This document shows positions 33,179 through 43,158 of a stretch of DNA of 64,000 bases, piece by piece. A program made the position numbers and the translations under genes. The stretch lies in NCBI GenBank assembly GCA_023055425.1, contig JALGPY010000002.1, positions 156,747,345 through 156,811,344 of the forward strand, in the 5' to 3' direction. Under the pieces are notes generated by a model that saw only the letters and a program-made list of their open reading frames with translations, was not told where the DNA came from and did not search any database. How positions within the stretch are numbered: the first letter of the stretch is position 1; each line of letters opens with the position of its first letter. This stretch comes from Linanthus parryae. Its lineage: Eukaryota; Streptophyta; Magnoliopsida; Ericales; Polemoniaceae.

Positions 33179-33430
33179 AAAAAAAGGGGGAGAAATTTAG
33201 GTTTAAATTTATTTGGTTTTTAATTTCTTACTAGGAGACCTGACCTGGTTTTTGGTCAGTAGGAGGATTATATGAACTTTGATGTTATGTGCCTTTTTCA
33301 GTAAGTTAATAAGTTGGATTTGTTTTTGACATCATGTGCTATAATTGACTATACTATATGCTAATGGGTATTTTTCGCATAAACATAGTATCAAACAGAT
33401 TGTGGTTTCTTCTTTCATCAAGGGGGAGAT
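33179..33430 (+). other. Two polypurine tracts of element D
   Basis: AAAAAAAGGGGGAGAAA (33180-33196) and AAGGGGGAGAT (33420-33430). The second directly precedes the LTR start TGTAAG. A second upstream purine tract is described for SIRE-type elements and supports the lineage call. Confidence 0.75.
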
Positions 33431-33670
33431 TGTAAGTTCAATTCAGTTACAAGACTTGAAATAGCTAGTCTATTTGAAGGCCTTGAAACAGCTTTCAAAG
33501 CCTTGAAACTGACATGTTTTATATGCATGAACTTAGGGGGAGTTTGAAATCTTGATTCGATTCTTAAACCCCTGTGCTTGATTAATTGAAACCTGAAGAT
33601 GAAAGACAAAGTATTTTCACACATTTAACCGTATCTAATACCATCTGTTTGACTCAGTTTTGCAGGGAAA

Positions 33671-34897
33671 TCTATATATAATTTGATAATGTCCTCTCAA
33701 GCTTTGCATGAGGAAATGCCACGTGGAAAATACAATTAATTAATCAATGTAAAAATATTGAGTAAAGGAAATCAGTTGGCCTCCCTACATTAATTAGTGT
33801 TACCGAAAAAGATAACTTTCTTTCCAATAAAGTAACGGATTCAAAATTTAAAATCAGAATGGTATAGTACTATAAGTCAAGAAAATACAATCAGAGTAAA
33901 GGATATCAGTTGGCCTCCCTACATTAATTGGTGTTACCGAAAATGATGACTTTCTTTCCAATAAAGTAACGGATTGAAAATTTAAAATCAGAAATGGTAT
34001 AGTACTATAAATCAATAAAAAATAGTGAGAGGTAGTGATTCATTCTTAAGTCGATAAAATCAAAAACGGTGTAGTACTATAAATCAAAAATGGTATAGGA
34101 CTATAAGTCAATAAAAAAATAGTAACGGATGGAAAATTTAAAAACATTGATCTTCATTGCGAAAAACTCCCTTGACTAAGTTAATTCATTACCAATAAAT
34201 TCTCAATCACATTAATTCCCAATAATCACATTTACTAATTTTAAAAGTCACTGAAATTTTCCTATATATACTCACTTCAAGAAGTCATACTTTTGTACTT
34301 TAAGGTTAGTTCTCTCTTGCTTTCACTTTTTGTTCTTGCTTTAGTTCTCTCTCTTTCTTTCACTTTTTGTTCTTGCTTGGTCGCCATTTCTTCATCTTTT
34401 GTGTGGTTTATATTAAGAACTTCACGAATGGATACCAGTGTCACAAATAGATTTCTTATTATTCCTTGCAAACATCATACTGAAACTAACTCAAAAACTA
34501 TTAATTAGTATTTTTATGCTCTTTCTTATACTCTTAGTATTATATTAAAGTTACCTCTCTTTAACATATGAAGTGTTAGTTATATTATCATTCATATTCT
34601 TGTTATTAATTCTTTTGCATTTTCATAATTGACCTGTAGACTTTTCTTTGCAGGGAGTTCATTCTAATGGTTGATGATGATGGAAGGTTCATGAAACTGA
34701 GTTAGCTTCAGTCACTTATGAAAAAGGTCATTTTAATGTTGAGATAGAACGCTAGATCAATGATTTATTAGTTTATATGGTTTTTTCTTTACAAGTAAGA
34801 TAGTTCAACGGATTATGTTACTTAGTACTTTTGGTTTTTTTTGGACGTAGTATTTGGATTTGAAATTTTTCCGTGCATCGCACGGGTTCAAAGCTAG
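33671..34897 (+). mobile_element. Non-autonomous Helitron (1227 bp)
   Basis: It begins TCTATATATA and ends GCTAG, between an A and a T of the host LTR, as Helitrons do. Seven to nine bases before the CTAG end lies a hairpin (CCGTGC-ATC-GCACGG, 34871-34885), the standard 3' signal. The uninterrupted site is visible in E's LTR near 19041. It has no Rep/helicase gene. Its interior holds a 134-bp tandem duplication (33760-34020) and, from about 34260, a TATA-like box and a C/T-rich duplicated segment that could be a captured gene fragment, not identified. Confidence 0.85.
33760..34020. repeat. 134-bp tandem duplication inside the Helitron
   Basis: Two units with ATCAGTTGGCCTCCCTACAT, CTTTCTTTCCAATAAAGTAA and GGTATAGTACTATAA, starting near 33761 and 33895. 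Shorter GTACTATAA-containing pieces continue to about 34130. Confidence 0.85.
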
Positions 34898-35900
34898 TTT
34901 TCTTTCCCATTTTACAAGATCTATTTCCTAACTTATGTTTTGCAGGAAAGGAAATTGTGTGATGATTTGATTCTGTGATCGATCCTGCTGTGTTTGGAAG
35001 TTTCCTAACAGATGTTTATACAATATCAAATTAGTATCATTGAAGATATTGATCAACTATCCGTTGGAGAAGCTGTTAGAGAATTCAAAGCTGAAGCTAC
35101 AAAATAGGGAAGTTTGTTATGAGAAGATCCTGAAGATCTGCATTTCAAACCGCTCTATAAAAGAGGGAAAGCTGAAGCTATGCAACGAGAAAATTGACAG
35201 AGACACTCAAAAAACATTCAGGGATTGACAAGCAACAAAGAAGCAGATTCATTTCTCTCAATCCAAGAATCTGAAGAACACTGCATACTCACTGCAGATT
35301 CAGTGCTAGTGTTCTTCTCTTCTGAACTTCATTTGTTTATCATTTTGATAATACTTCTAGTTCTTATTCTCTAGGATTTTTTAAGGTGAACAATAGAGAA
35401 TTCTTAGTTAATCAGATATCTAGAGCAGGTACTAGATAGGTTAGTGAGAACCACAATCTGTAGCAGAGTAAGGCATCTCTCTGTGTTTGAGATTTAGGGC
35501 TTAGCTGTTGATTAATAAGAATTTAGTTGAAAATCCCGCAGGGAGAAGATCCCTGAGGTAGAGACGTAGGTCCAAGTGGACTGAACTCTATATATCTTGT
35601 GTCTCTTGCATTTAATTTTCAGTTCCATACTTAGTTCTTTTGCAGAATTCAAAACAGTTTCATTTCAAGGGTTTGAAACTCATTTCAAGGCCTTGAAATA
35701 TACTTATCTTTTTATACTTCAACTTTTTTCATTCCAAGGGCTTGAAACTCATTTCAATGCCTTGAATCACTCTTCACTCGTTTTATTTCTTTTTAACCAC
35801 TCCTCTTGCAAGTTTAGCAAAAGTTGGCATGCTTTACTCAACCCCCACCCTCTAGAGTATTGATCATGTATTTCTACCTACTGTACACCCCTTCAGTATC

Positions 35901-36461
35901 AATAGGATTGAGTTAGGTTATGAATATTAGAGGAATCAATGTTTATTTCCCAGAAACTTGAAACATGCACTAAAAGTATCTAGGGTTGAGTAATCTTGCT
36001 AGTTATCTAAGAACTAAGAGTAGACAAGTGATTATAATGCATGCTTAAACTTTAGTAGACTAAATGAATTAGATACGAGAGTTTAAGTATATGTGTTGGT
36101 TGATGAATCTTCAACGTAGTTGTGCTCGTTTGACTAAGAAAAGTATAATCGTGTTATCAAAACATAAAATTCAAAGTGGTGTGAAATCCTTAGTGACCCG
36201 TAGAGATATCCTGATTTTGTCAATTTATTGAGAAACTCTCAAAAATCTATATTTGTTAATGGTGAAACAAATCACCTGATTAATTGGGATACGTGTTCTT
36301 TTCAATTTCAGTAGAATTTGTAAAACGAATCAACGCGCTTTGCCCGCATAAGGTTTAGAGTTAATAACTAGTTAAGAACGAAGTCTCTTAGGTTTGACAA
36401 CCCAGATTACCGGATTATTACTGCACAGACAACTGTACACTTGCAGTTGGAGCGTGCCACA
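35901..36461 (+). repeat. 3' LTR of element C, second part
   Basis: Resumes after D. The end near TACACTTGCAGTTGG...GCCACA resembles the closing segment of Athila-type LTRs, as seen also at the end of B's 5' LTR (minus strand CGTGCACTTACGGT). The exact end is uncertain; with the first part the LTR would be about 1.2 kb. Confidence 0.55.
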
Positions 36462-37000
36462 TGTCGTGATCGATCTGGATGACATATAATCTAGCCAATC
36501 TATAGCAACTCCCAATGAGGGAAGATCATCAGCTTTATTGCTTTAGAATTGACCCCACTATAGCGAATTAGCTCTCAATGGCTCTGAAATCTCCCGATAA
36601 ATGCTATGGGTCTTCGTCATGTGTACCAGCAAAGGTGTGCTGTTCTTGAGCAAATTGGATTGTGCCCAACTTGAGGCATAAGGTTTCTTCTTGAATTGGT
36701 GGCACCACAATTGACGGTTCCCTTCCTTTAAGATTGGTCTCAAATGCCTGGATTATTGCTTTCCCTGAATGATTATAAGGCATTGAGGTCTGGTACGGTC
36801 TAGATGTCGCCGCCATTTTTTTCTCTACGACTGCAACCACCATAGCTTGTAGCTGCTCCGTCGTGAGGCTAATTAGCCCTTGGCATTCCGACATCACTAC
36901 CTGAGAAAAAAACACTAGCACACCCGCGAGGTAAACAGATAGTGGCAATAATAAAAATAAAATAAAATCTAAACTAATTTCTAACTGAACAATCTACCGT
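36462..37000 (-). pseudogene. Gag N-terminal region of element B
   Basis: On the minus strand, between the primer-binding site and element C, a 114-residue frame (36948-36604) contains LTTEQLQAMVVAVVEKKMAA and further frames continue to about 36480. Position and the LT-x-EQ-x-Q pattern fit the start of a Ty3/gypsy gag, but I cannot align it with C's gag. The rest of this gag lies at 7000-8014. Confidence 0.5.
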
Positions 37001-37002
37001 TG

Positions 37003-37026
37003 TCCCCGGAAACTGCGTCAAAAACT
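37003..37026 (-). other. Primer-binding site of element B
   Basis: On the minus strand TTTTTGACGCAGTTTCCGGG, a decayed form of the Athila site (TGGCGCCGTTGCCGGGGA), follows the 5' LTR. Confidence 0.75.
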
Positions 37027-38600
37027 TGACACGCTTTCTTACGTGATACCGTAAGTGCACGGTTAAAGTAACATTGGATAATATTTCTACCCGAGTTATC
37101 GATTTCACGAGGACAAGCACGAGATTATTTAGTTAAAAGCTTAATTTAGAGTTAAAGTAACTGGGAGGAATGTTTGTTGCTTTAAGATTTTTCCACCCCC
37201 AGACAAGTGGTTCTATTGAAATAACAATCTTTTTGGAATTTATATTTAAACACGGTTTAATAAACTATGGAGAAAGACTAGGCTATCTATGGATCACCTA
37301 GGGCTGTAAGACAATTCCGGATACTGTATTGAAACACGATAATCATAATTCAATTATGCCAAGTAAATAGTCACTATGATATTCTATCGATCTCACGTAG
37401 TTCTATGTCATGGTCTACTCCAGAACCTGTCGGTCCACTGTCGTCTATCAAATGGCCAATCCTATTCAAATCACTCTCAATCTCATTGATTTAGGATTGT
37501 GTTCATGTTCTCTATCACCCTAGGCCAAGTCACTTTCAACCACTCCACCTAAGCACTAGCAATTCCAGGTAGCTACTCCATTGTTGCTAAGGATTAAGCA
37601 TCAAACATGAACATTAAATATATTAGATTAAAAATTAAGTAAGATAACACAATCATGAGGCAAAATCATTCTCTAATGTCAATTCATCTAATAATTCGGG
37701 CGTGTCAATAACCCTAGTTCAACAATAAACCAAAAGAGTTGAAGATTCATCATAATCAATGATCCAAAACATGTATCAATCACAAATATTCCGGAAAAAT
37801 AGAGTCTAACAAAACCCTAGGCTCTCCATAGAGCCTAACAAAGTATCTAGCGGCTCATGGCATACAAAAGATACACAAGTTTCTCCATAGAATGATAAAG
37901 AGAGGGTAAGAGAAAGATCAAACGATGAAATCGCCATGCTTTGACGAATCCGTGCAATTCCCAAGCTCCAAGATGCTCTCCAATGGTGTCTCGTGCGTGT
38001 ATGGCATGTCTCTAGGTCTTATATCTGATTTTTTACCAGTTGGGGAAGAGTTTTAATCTGATTTGGCCGAAAGTGCACTTCAGCACCTCCAGTTTGTAAT
38101 TCTCAGACATAATTGTAAGCTGATCTTGCGCGGGTCATTACTCACTCATCCGGACTATTCTTTGGGCCTACCGTATATCATTTGGAATCCCTGAATGTCT
38201 ACTTTCTAATGACGTAAGCCTTGCTCCAAAATTCATTGTAGATTTTCTTGAGCATTAAAAATAGTCAAGGCTGGTCCTGAGTGACTTTTCCAACTTTGCT
38301 TGATTTTTGCATCTTCTTTTCTCCTCTTTATATACCTTCATTCCAAGCATATCCAAGCCCCTCATAAGCTCCATTTCACCTGTTTTACCTCACTTACACA
38401 ACACTAAACAACTCGTGCAATTATAATCGCAAATATGAGAGAAAAAATGCGCGAATAAGCTAGAAACAACACTTTTCACTCTTAGGCTTATAAATAATCA
38501 ACTTGACATATTTGTGCACATATATCAAATAAGTCATGTAAAATAAGACTAATGCAAGTAATAAGAAAGTATCATAATAACTCCTATCATAGAGTTATCA
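37027..38600 (-). repeat. 5' LTR of element B (1574 bp)
   Basis: On the minus strand it starts TGATAACTCTATG and ends near GTGTCA before the primer-binding site. Its first 730 bp match the truncated 3' LTR at 4056-4793. Confidence 0.8.
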
Positions 38601-39162
38601 ATGATGGAAAAAAAACTGTGACTAGACTTCACAAATAATGTTTCTTGAAACAGCAGCGAGTAATCGTGCTGGAAAGAGTGCATAATGGAAAAGAGTGAAG
38701 TGTTCGGCCTTCAATATCGTCCGTTGGATTGAAATATTAATTGATGGACATTAAGAGGTCAATGATTTACATAGATTTGTGATTGATGATTTTCTGAATT
38801 TACTCCTAGAAAAAGGCACTCTGAGTTATCTTAATTAATTTTTGGAACCAACTTTATTTCATCAGATATTTCCTTCGTAAATATTGGATTTTGCGATGGA
38901 TGTCGTTCTTTTCGCGAAGGGAATTATGTGTCATAGCAAAAGAATGAATTTTATCTATTTCATTTGTGATGGTGCAATTTTTTTGTCAAAATTAAAATCT
39001 TTTGAAACGAGGTTATATAGTCATTGCAAACATTCATCCCAAACGACTATATTTATTGTAGTGAAAGTCGCCGATATCTTTACCAAATCGCTTCCAGCAG
39101 CACACTTTGAACGCTTCAAGAAGAAACTAATGGTTCGTCCACCACCATTAGATTAACGGGGG
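38601..39162 (+). pseudogene. Pol C-terminus of copia element A
   Basis: The last part of a 90-residue frame (38884-39156) ends VADIFTKSLPAAHFERFKKK, the hallmark C-terminus of copia RNase H, followed by a purine tract (ACGGGGG) and the 3' LTR. Upstream sequence to 38601 is too decayed to assign. Confidence 0.8.
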
Positions 39163-39467
39163 TATTAACGAGCATCTCAGTAGCTGTTCGAAGTCCATCT
39201 CTAGGCCCACAAGACTTGTAGTCCAAGAGCCAGCCCAATAGCTCAGTTCTCCTCTATTTTTGGCCAATTATCTGTAAGGGTTTCTAACCCTAATCCTAGT
39301 CAGCTTATTCTACCATGGGATGTTCTCTCTATCTTATCCTATCATTGGATGTGATTCCTTGTATTTAATTCCTTTCTCTCTCCATCTAGTTTATGTAAAT
39401 GTAAATACATTTTCGGGGTTTCACTCTTCATCTTCATTATTCTCTATATACCCTAATTGCTCTATCA
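39163..39467 (+). repeat. 3' LTR of element A (305 bp)
   Basis: Matches 3270-3598 and is followed by the TAACT duplication at 39468-39472. Confidence 0.85.
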
Positions 39468-39472
39468 TAACT

Positions 39473-40610
39473 ATCTTATTTCTAATAAGAAAAACCTCTC
39501 TAGAGGTGAGTGCTTGAGAAGAGAAGATAATTGAGTATGTAGAGAGACACGACACGCATACCGTATTGAAATCACATAATAAAACTTATAATTTATTAAA
39601 CTAAAACCAAACCACAATAATAAAGCACACATATAAGCCACATCCATGCACCAAACACATCCATTCAACCCACAACAATATGTAAAACGGAACAATAAAC
39701 ATTATGACATTTATAGAAATTTCCATAATTAAACGATAATTACAGCAAAATAATGAGCTATTTAATTAAACTAAATAATCAAATCATGCTACGAACCTCC
39801 TATAATCTCATAACCTACGACAGAGAGTAGGGAAACAGAATTTTAGTCGAAAACAATTTGGGTTAAAAAACAGTGTGTTTAAGGTCGCCTAATTGTCTCG
39901 GAAAGTGTACTATTTTCCCAAAAAATAATTATAAAAAAATACACAAAAAAATGAAATCCAATTTGGATTACCCAGAAAAAAATGAAAAAAAAAATAGTGG
40001 CCGCGCGTGGGCGCACGCACCGCCTCACGGACCGAGCCATATCAGCACGTGCTGACTTGAATGCCACGCGCGATCCAGTCTGAAACCCATGGCTTTCCAT
40101 GTTTAAACCTAGGTCAGCTGGGCATGCCACGTCAACTGACATGTGGCCGTCACGACAACGCCACGTCAGTTGTCATGTCAATCCAAGTGTCACGTCAATT
40201 TCCACAGCCAGCCTATGGCGTGGGGACGCGTTGCTGCGCGTAGGGCGTCGTCGGTGAAGCGTGAGCCTCACGCGCCGCCTTTCTCTGCTCCGTTGCCGAT
40301 GGTTTTACATTGGTGGTCTCGTCTCGTCGTCCTGATCCCGGTTATGTGTTCAAATCCAATTTAACATGTTTGAAAAAATACGAATTAATTATCAGATCTA
40401 AACTGTCCAGATTAATACAGCTTCGAAACTTAAAACGCTGATTAACTTTTTCCATGTTTTTCCAAAAAATTAAAATCTTATATTTCTAGAATCCTCGTGA
40501 AATTGTCTACGTAATAGTATAATATGCGTATACTGAAACTGAAGTTGCTGAAAAATGTATTTTTCAGGTTGGTTTCGGGTCGGGTTACGAGGCACGAAAT
40601 ACAGGCGCAT
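39473..40610. other. Non-coding region, partly LARD-like
   Basis: No supported gene. The right half, 39990-40330, is GC-rich against AT-rich surroundings, with CACGCGC and repeated CCACGTCA. If the LTR remnant at 40611-40950 is real, this would be the leader region of that minus-strand element. A matching LTR on the left was not found. Confidence 0.4.
40120..40210. repeat. Cluster of CCACGTCA-type units
   Basis: GCCACGTCAACTGAC (40126-40140), GCCACGTCAGTTGTC (40160-40174) and a CACGTCAATT unit near 40190, with ACATGTGGC and TCATGTCAA between them. They form imperfect inverted repeats. The ACGTG core is also the plant bZIP/bHLH box, so a regulatory role is possible but unproven. Confidence 0.55.
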
Positions 40611-40950
40611 GCCTTTGATACCAATGAAGGGACAACAGATCTAAAATATGTAGATCTAAACGTAAAATTAATAGCGGAATATTCTAATGTTTACCACTTT
40701 CTGGATGAATAGCAGCGGATGATGATCTTGTTCTTGTGCTTGTATCCCAACAGTCTAGTACAAATCTCGAGGGCGAACTGTGATCCACAAGACGTTCCGC
40801 CTTTGGATGAAGGGGAGAAAGAGGCTAGGTATCCCAGAACTTGAATTCACTGTTTTTTCTCACATACTGATTTAATGGGAAGCTGTCTCTATTTATAGAC
40901 AAACTTCTAGCTTATTGCAGACTACACACTTGGGGTTTGTGTCAGATTAC
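40611..40950 (-). mobile_element. LTR and primer-binding site remnant
   Basis: On the minus strand ATTGGTATCAAAGGC (40611-40625) looks like a tRNA-Met primer-binding site, and the sequence to its right has an LTR-like end (TGAAGGGACAAC on the plus strand) and a minus-strand TATA box (GTCTATAAATAGAGAC, 40890-40905). Element E has the same arrangement. The outer LTR end and any partner LTR could not be located. Confidence 0.45.
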
Positions 40951-41019
40951 GAAGCACCCCACTGGACGATGTACACGTAATTTACTAACAATCATGATAG
41001 ATTCAAGAGGGCTCTTCAA

Positions 41020-41307
41020 CAATGCAGCTTGGTACAGAAATTTTCTAGGTGGTCTTAAGAATTTAATTGTACACCAAACTAGAAATCCGATATCCAGTGT
41101 ACTGTTTGTTTCAAAAAATAAACAAAACTAATGAGGATTGTGTTGCCTTAAACGGGATTCTTGAGTTCATAAGAGGTACCATCAGTTTTGGCAATATGTT
41201 AACACCTATCAGCTTCAATCTTGCTCGATTTTATGATGCAGACTGGAGAGGATCATTTTCAGACAAGAAATCAACAAGTGGTTTATGCAACTTGTTGGGT
41301 GAAGAAT
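41020..41307 (+). pseudogene. Copia H, RT-RNase H fragment, first part
   Basis: AWYRNFLGGLKNLIVHQTRN corresponds to the copia YRSLVGAL-x-YLT-x-TRP block. After a frameshift, LEFIRGTISFGNML, FYDADWRGSFSDKKSTSG and LCNLLGEE follow: the RNase H with its catalytic Asp. It is cut at 41307 by element G. Upstream domains are absent, so H is a 5'-truncated remnant. Confidence 0.8.
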
Positions 41308-41593
41308 TGATATGGGTAGCCTGTATCCTAATTAGCTATTTAATTAATTATTAGTTTATTAGTTATTGAACCATTATTATTTATTAGTTGCTTAGTTGGC
41401 CCGTAGGGTAGGCCCGTTAGGTTAGGGATAGATTGGTTTATTTATTTAAGTGATGTAATCGTTCAGTATTATTCAAGCAATAAGAATATCAATCTCTCCC
41501 TTAAACTCTTGTCTCTCTCTTTTCCGTCTTTCTCTCTAAATTTCTTAACCCCGTCTATCAATTTCTTCTTTATCTCGATACTTTCACGTATCA
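41308..41593 (+). repeat. 5' LTR of element G
   Basis: Starts TGATATGGGTAGCC and ends CACGTATCA. It aligns closely with 42821-43096. Confidence 0.9.
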
Positions 41594-41614
41594 ATTGGTG
41601 TTTTCATTGAGAGA

Positions 41615-42790
41615 ATGGCGGACGCGGGTAATATCCCTCGCACTGTTCTCAGACTCAATGATCTCCCGTGCGCTATTGTCTATCTCAGTCACAAATGTGT
41701 CCAACTAGTGCTTTTCGATGACATCGACGAGCTCTCCCAGCAAGGTGAAACCATTAACTGTCTCACCATGGGAGGCCTGGAATACCTTCACGCAAGTGGG
41801 TATCTCACCATGGTGGCTCAAAGAAAGTCGGAAAGAATTCCGATTGATTTCAACTGGTGAATTCAATCGCCTCCTGCACATTATCAGAGCCGACGAACTG
41901 CCGCTGTTAGATGAAGAACCACAGCAACCATCGTCGGTGTTTCAACCATTGCCGCCGCCGGCGCAAGAACACCACCACCAGCAGAAGCAGCCAGTGCCAA
42001 GCTCCAAATCGCCGCCCGAATCACAGCAACCGCCATTGATTCTGGCAACCACGATGATGCCGCCTCTGACCTCGGACCAGGAAGAGCCCAGCGACCTCCC
42101 GTTGCTCCAGAACCCGACCACCACTGGAGATCTACTCAATTCCTAGCCGCCACAGGAACCCACAGTGTCGTTAGTCGTCCTTTAGTCGCCACAAGCAACA
42201 CCGCCGCAGCCGCCGCTGCTACTTCCTCCATCAATGGCGACCAAGAAGCAACAAGCCTTCGTCGTGCCACTGCCGACCCCATCGCAGCTCTCCCCGCTGC
42301 AATTGACGTCGGAGACATCCCCACCACATCCCCAGATGAAGCCCCGACCGTCCGAACAAATCTCTGACCCCCTCACGGCCTTCTCCGACCACCGTCTATC
42401 ACCAACGGCTGAAGAGAAGTGTCGTCGTTCGTTGCCGACGCTGCAGAAGCCAGGGTGGCTCGATCCAGCCATCGGGCTGCCTTGGGCTCGAATACGACTT
42501 GATTTAGCCGTGGGTTTGCAAACGACTCCAACTCGGCTCAATCTAGCCGCGTTCAGGAAATCGGCTCGGCTCTTGTGCAGCTTCCGATCGGCTCCGAGTC
42601 GTCGGCCCACCTTGGCTCCAGGTAAGCCGTGAACTTGTTATTGGCTCAATTTTGAGCCGCGGCTCCAAATTTTTAAGACCCAGATAAATTAGTGATTTCA
42701 GATTGGGCCTCTAAATTAGTGTTTTCAAGACCGTTTGACGCCAATTTGATCCGCGTAAGAGTAGTGCCAATTTTTCGACATCCACCTTGA
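41615..42790 (+). pseudogene. Interior of G: broken leader ORF, GC-rich block, pol tail
   Basis: An 81-residue frame from ATG 41615 (MADAGNIPRTVLRLNDLPCA) is followed in another frame by a Pro/Gln-rich stretch, then GC-rich sequence with many CGGCTC/GAGCCG units (42460-42660). The end (about 42775-42815) encodes IHLEDKVVFKRGGVD. The first frame begins 20 bp after the primer-binding site, so a short gag-like leader is likely, but I recognise no gag motif. Confidence 0.5.
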
Positions 42791-42820
42791 GGACAAGGTG
42801 GTTTTCAAGCGTGGGGGAGT

Positions 42821-43096
42821 TGATACAGGTAGCCCGTATCCAAATAAGCTATTTAATTAATTATTGTTTTATCAGTTATTGAATTATCATTATTATTTAT
42901 TAGTTGTTCAGTTGGCCCGTTAGGTTAGGGTTAGATTAGTTTATCTATTTAAGTGATGTAATCGTTAAGTATTATTCAAGCAATAAGAATATCAATCTCT
43001 CCCTTAAACTCTTGTCTCTCTGTTTTTCGTCTATCTCTCTCAATTTCTTCACTTTGTCTATCAATTTCTTCTTCATCTCGATACTTTCACGTATCA
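42821..43096 (+). repeat. 3' LTR of element G
   Basis: Starts TGATACAGGTAGCC and ends CACGTATCA, followed by AGAAT. Confidence 0.9.
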
Positions 43097-43101
43097 AGAA
43101 T

Positions 43102-43158
43102 GGATTTCTTGGAGCTTTAAGATGCAGAAGCAATAGCTAAGTGCTTCACTGAAGCAGA
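43102..43158 (+). pseudogene. Copia H, RNase H, second part
   Basis: It continues the RNase H interrupted by G: ISWSFKMQK then AIAKCFTEAD in a shifted frame, equivalent to the LISWSSKKQ-x-AVA-x-SS-x-EAEY block of copia. It ends at the GAAGCAGA site duplicated by the MITE. Confidence 0.75.

Larger units (their letters stand above)
26529..35895 (+). mobile_element. SIRE-like Ty1/copia element D (plus strand)
   Basis: Same family as E, in opposite orientation. The 5' LTR is truncated to its last 288 bp or less; the 3' LTR (33431-35895) is complete but holds a Helitron. Order is gag with two zinc knuckles, protease, integrase, RT, RNase H, a Lys-rich third ORF, two purine tracts and the LTR. The third ORF and doubled purine tract are typical of SIRE/Maximus elements. 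GTATC duplications place it inside C's 3' LTR. Every domain carries stops or frameshifts. Confidence 0.9.
33431..35895 (+). repeat. 3' LTR of element D, with Helitron
   Basis: TGTAAGTTCAA to CACCCCTTCA. Without the Helitron it is about 1.24 kb, matching the 1256 bp of E's 5' LTR. It holds the family palindromes at 33476-33510 and 35660-35770. Confidence 0.9.
8015..36461 (+). mobile_element. Athila-like Ty3/gypsy element C (plus strand)
   Basis: The order is gag, protease, RT, RNase H, integrase, a 1.7 kb spacer, an env-like ORF, a long 3' non-coding region, a polypurine tract and a 3' LTR that starts TGATAACTCC at 25863. The 5' LTR is absent: less than 150 bp separates B's coding sequence from C's gag start. 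The 3' LTR is split by element D and appears to resume at 35901 and end near 36461. Copia element E interrupts pol between RNase H and integrase. C is inserted within B's gag. All its ORFs carry stops or frameshifts. Confidence 0.8.
4056..38600 (-). mobile_element. Athila-like Ty3/gypsy element B (minus strand)
   Basis: The 5' LTR lies at 37027-38600 and a truncated 3' LTR at 4056-4793, with about 730 bp clearly shared. On the minus strand the LTR begins TGATAACTC, a purine tract (AAGTGTGGGGG) precedes the 3' LTR, and a primer-binding site (TTTCCGGGGACA) follows the 5' LTR, all typical of Athila/Tat elements. Surviving coding parts are gag pieces on both sides of element C and the protease. 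RT and integrase are gone. B sits inside copia A and is split by element C. No target duplication could be matched, which fits loss of B's left end. Confidence 0.8.
3270..39467 (+). mobile_element. Copia element A: outer shell of a nested stack
   Basis: A Ty1/copia element bounded by two similar LTRs (3270-3598 and 39163-39467) and perfect TAACT duplications. Of its own interior only about 190 bp of gag start (to about 3784) and about 560 bp before the 3' LTR (38601-39162) remain. Everything between is younger inserted DNA, and the rest of its gag and pol is missing. Both LTRs start TATTAACG, a mutated form of the usual TG start, and end in TATCA. Orientation is plus, from the primer-binding site after the left LTR and the pol tail before the right LTR. 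The lineage within copia cannot be assigned from so little sequence. Confidence 0.85.
41308..43096 (+). mobile_element. Small gypsy-derived LTR element G
   Basis: LTRs of 286 and 276 bp (41308-41593, 42821-43096) start TGATA and end GTATCA. Perfect AGAAT duplications lie at 41303-41307 and 43097-43101, and the interrupted copia H reading continues across the empty site. A primer-binding site (TTGGTGTTTTCATTGAG) follows the left LTR and a purine tract (GTGGGGGAGT) precedes the right one. The interior (1.2 kb) keeps only a short start and the tail IHLEDKVVFKRGG, the typical C-terminus of chromovirus-type Ty3/gypsy pol. It is a deletion derivative that could move only with proteins from another element. 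Confidence 0.9.

Noticed and set aside
42182..42632. Open frames of 132-142 residues on both strands in the GC-rich interior of G
   Set aside because: They overlap each other on opposite strands, are rich in Ser/Arg/Pro/Gly as GC-rich noise gives, and lie between the LTRs of a small element. No host gene is supported.
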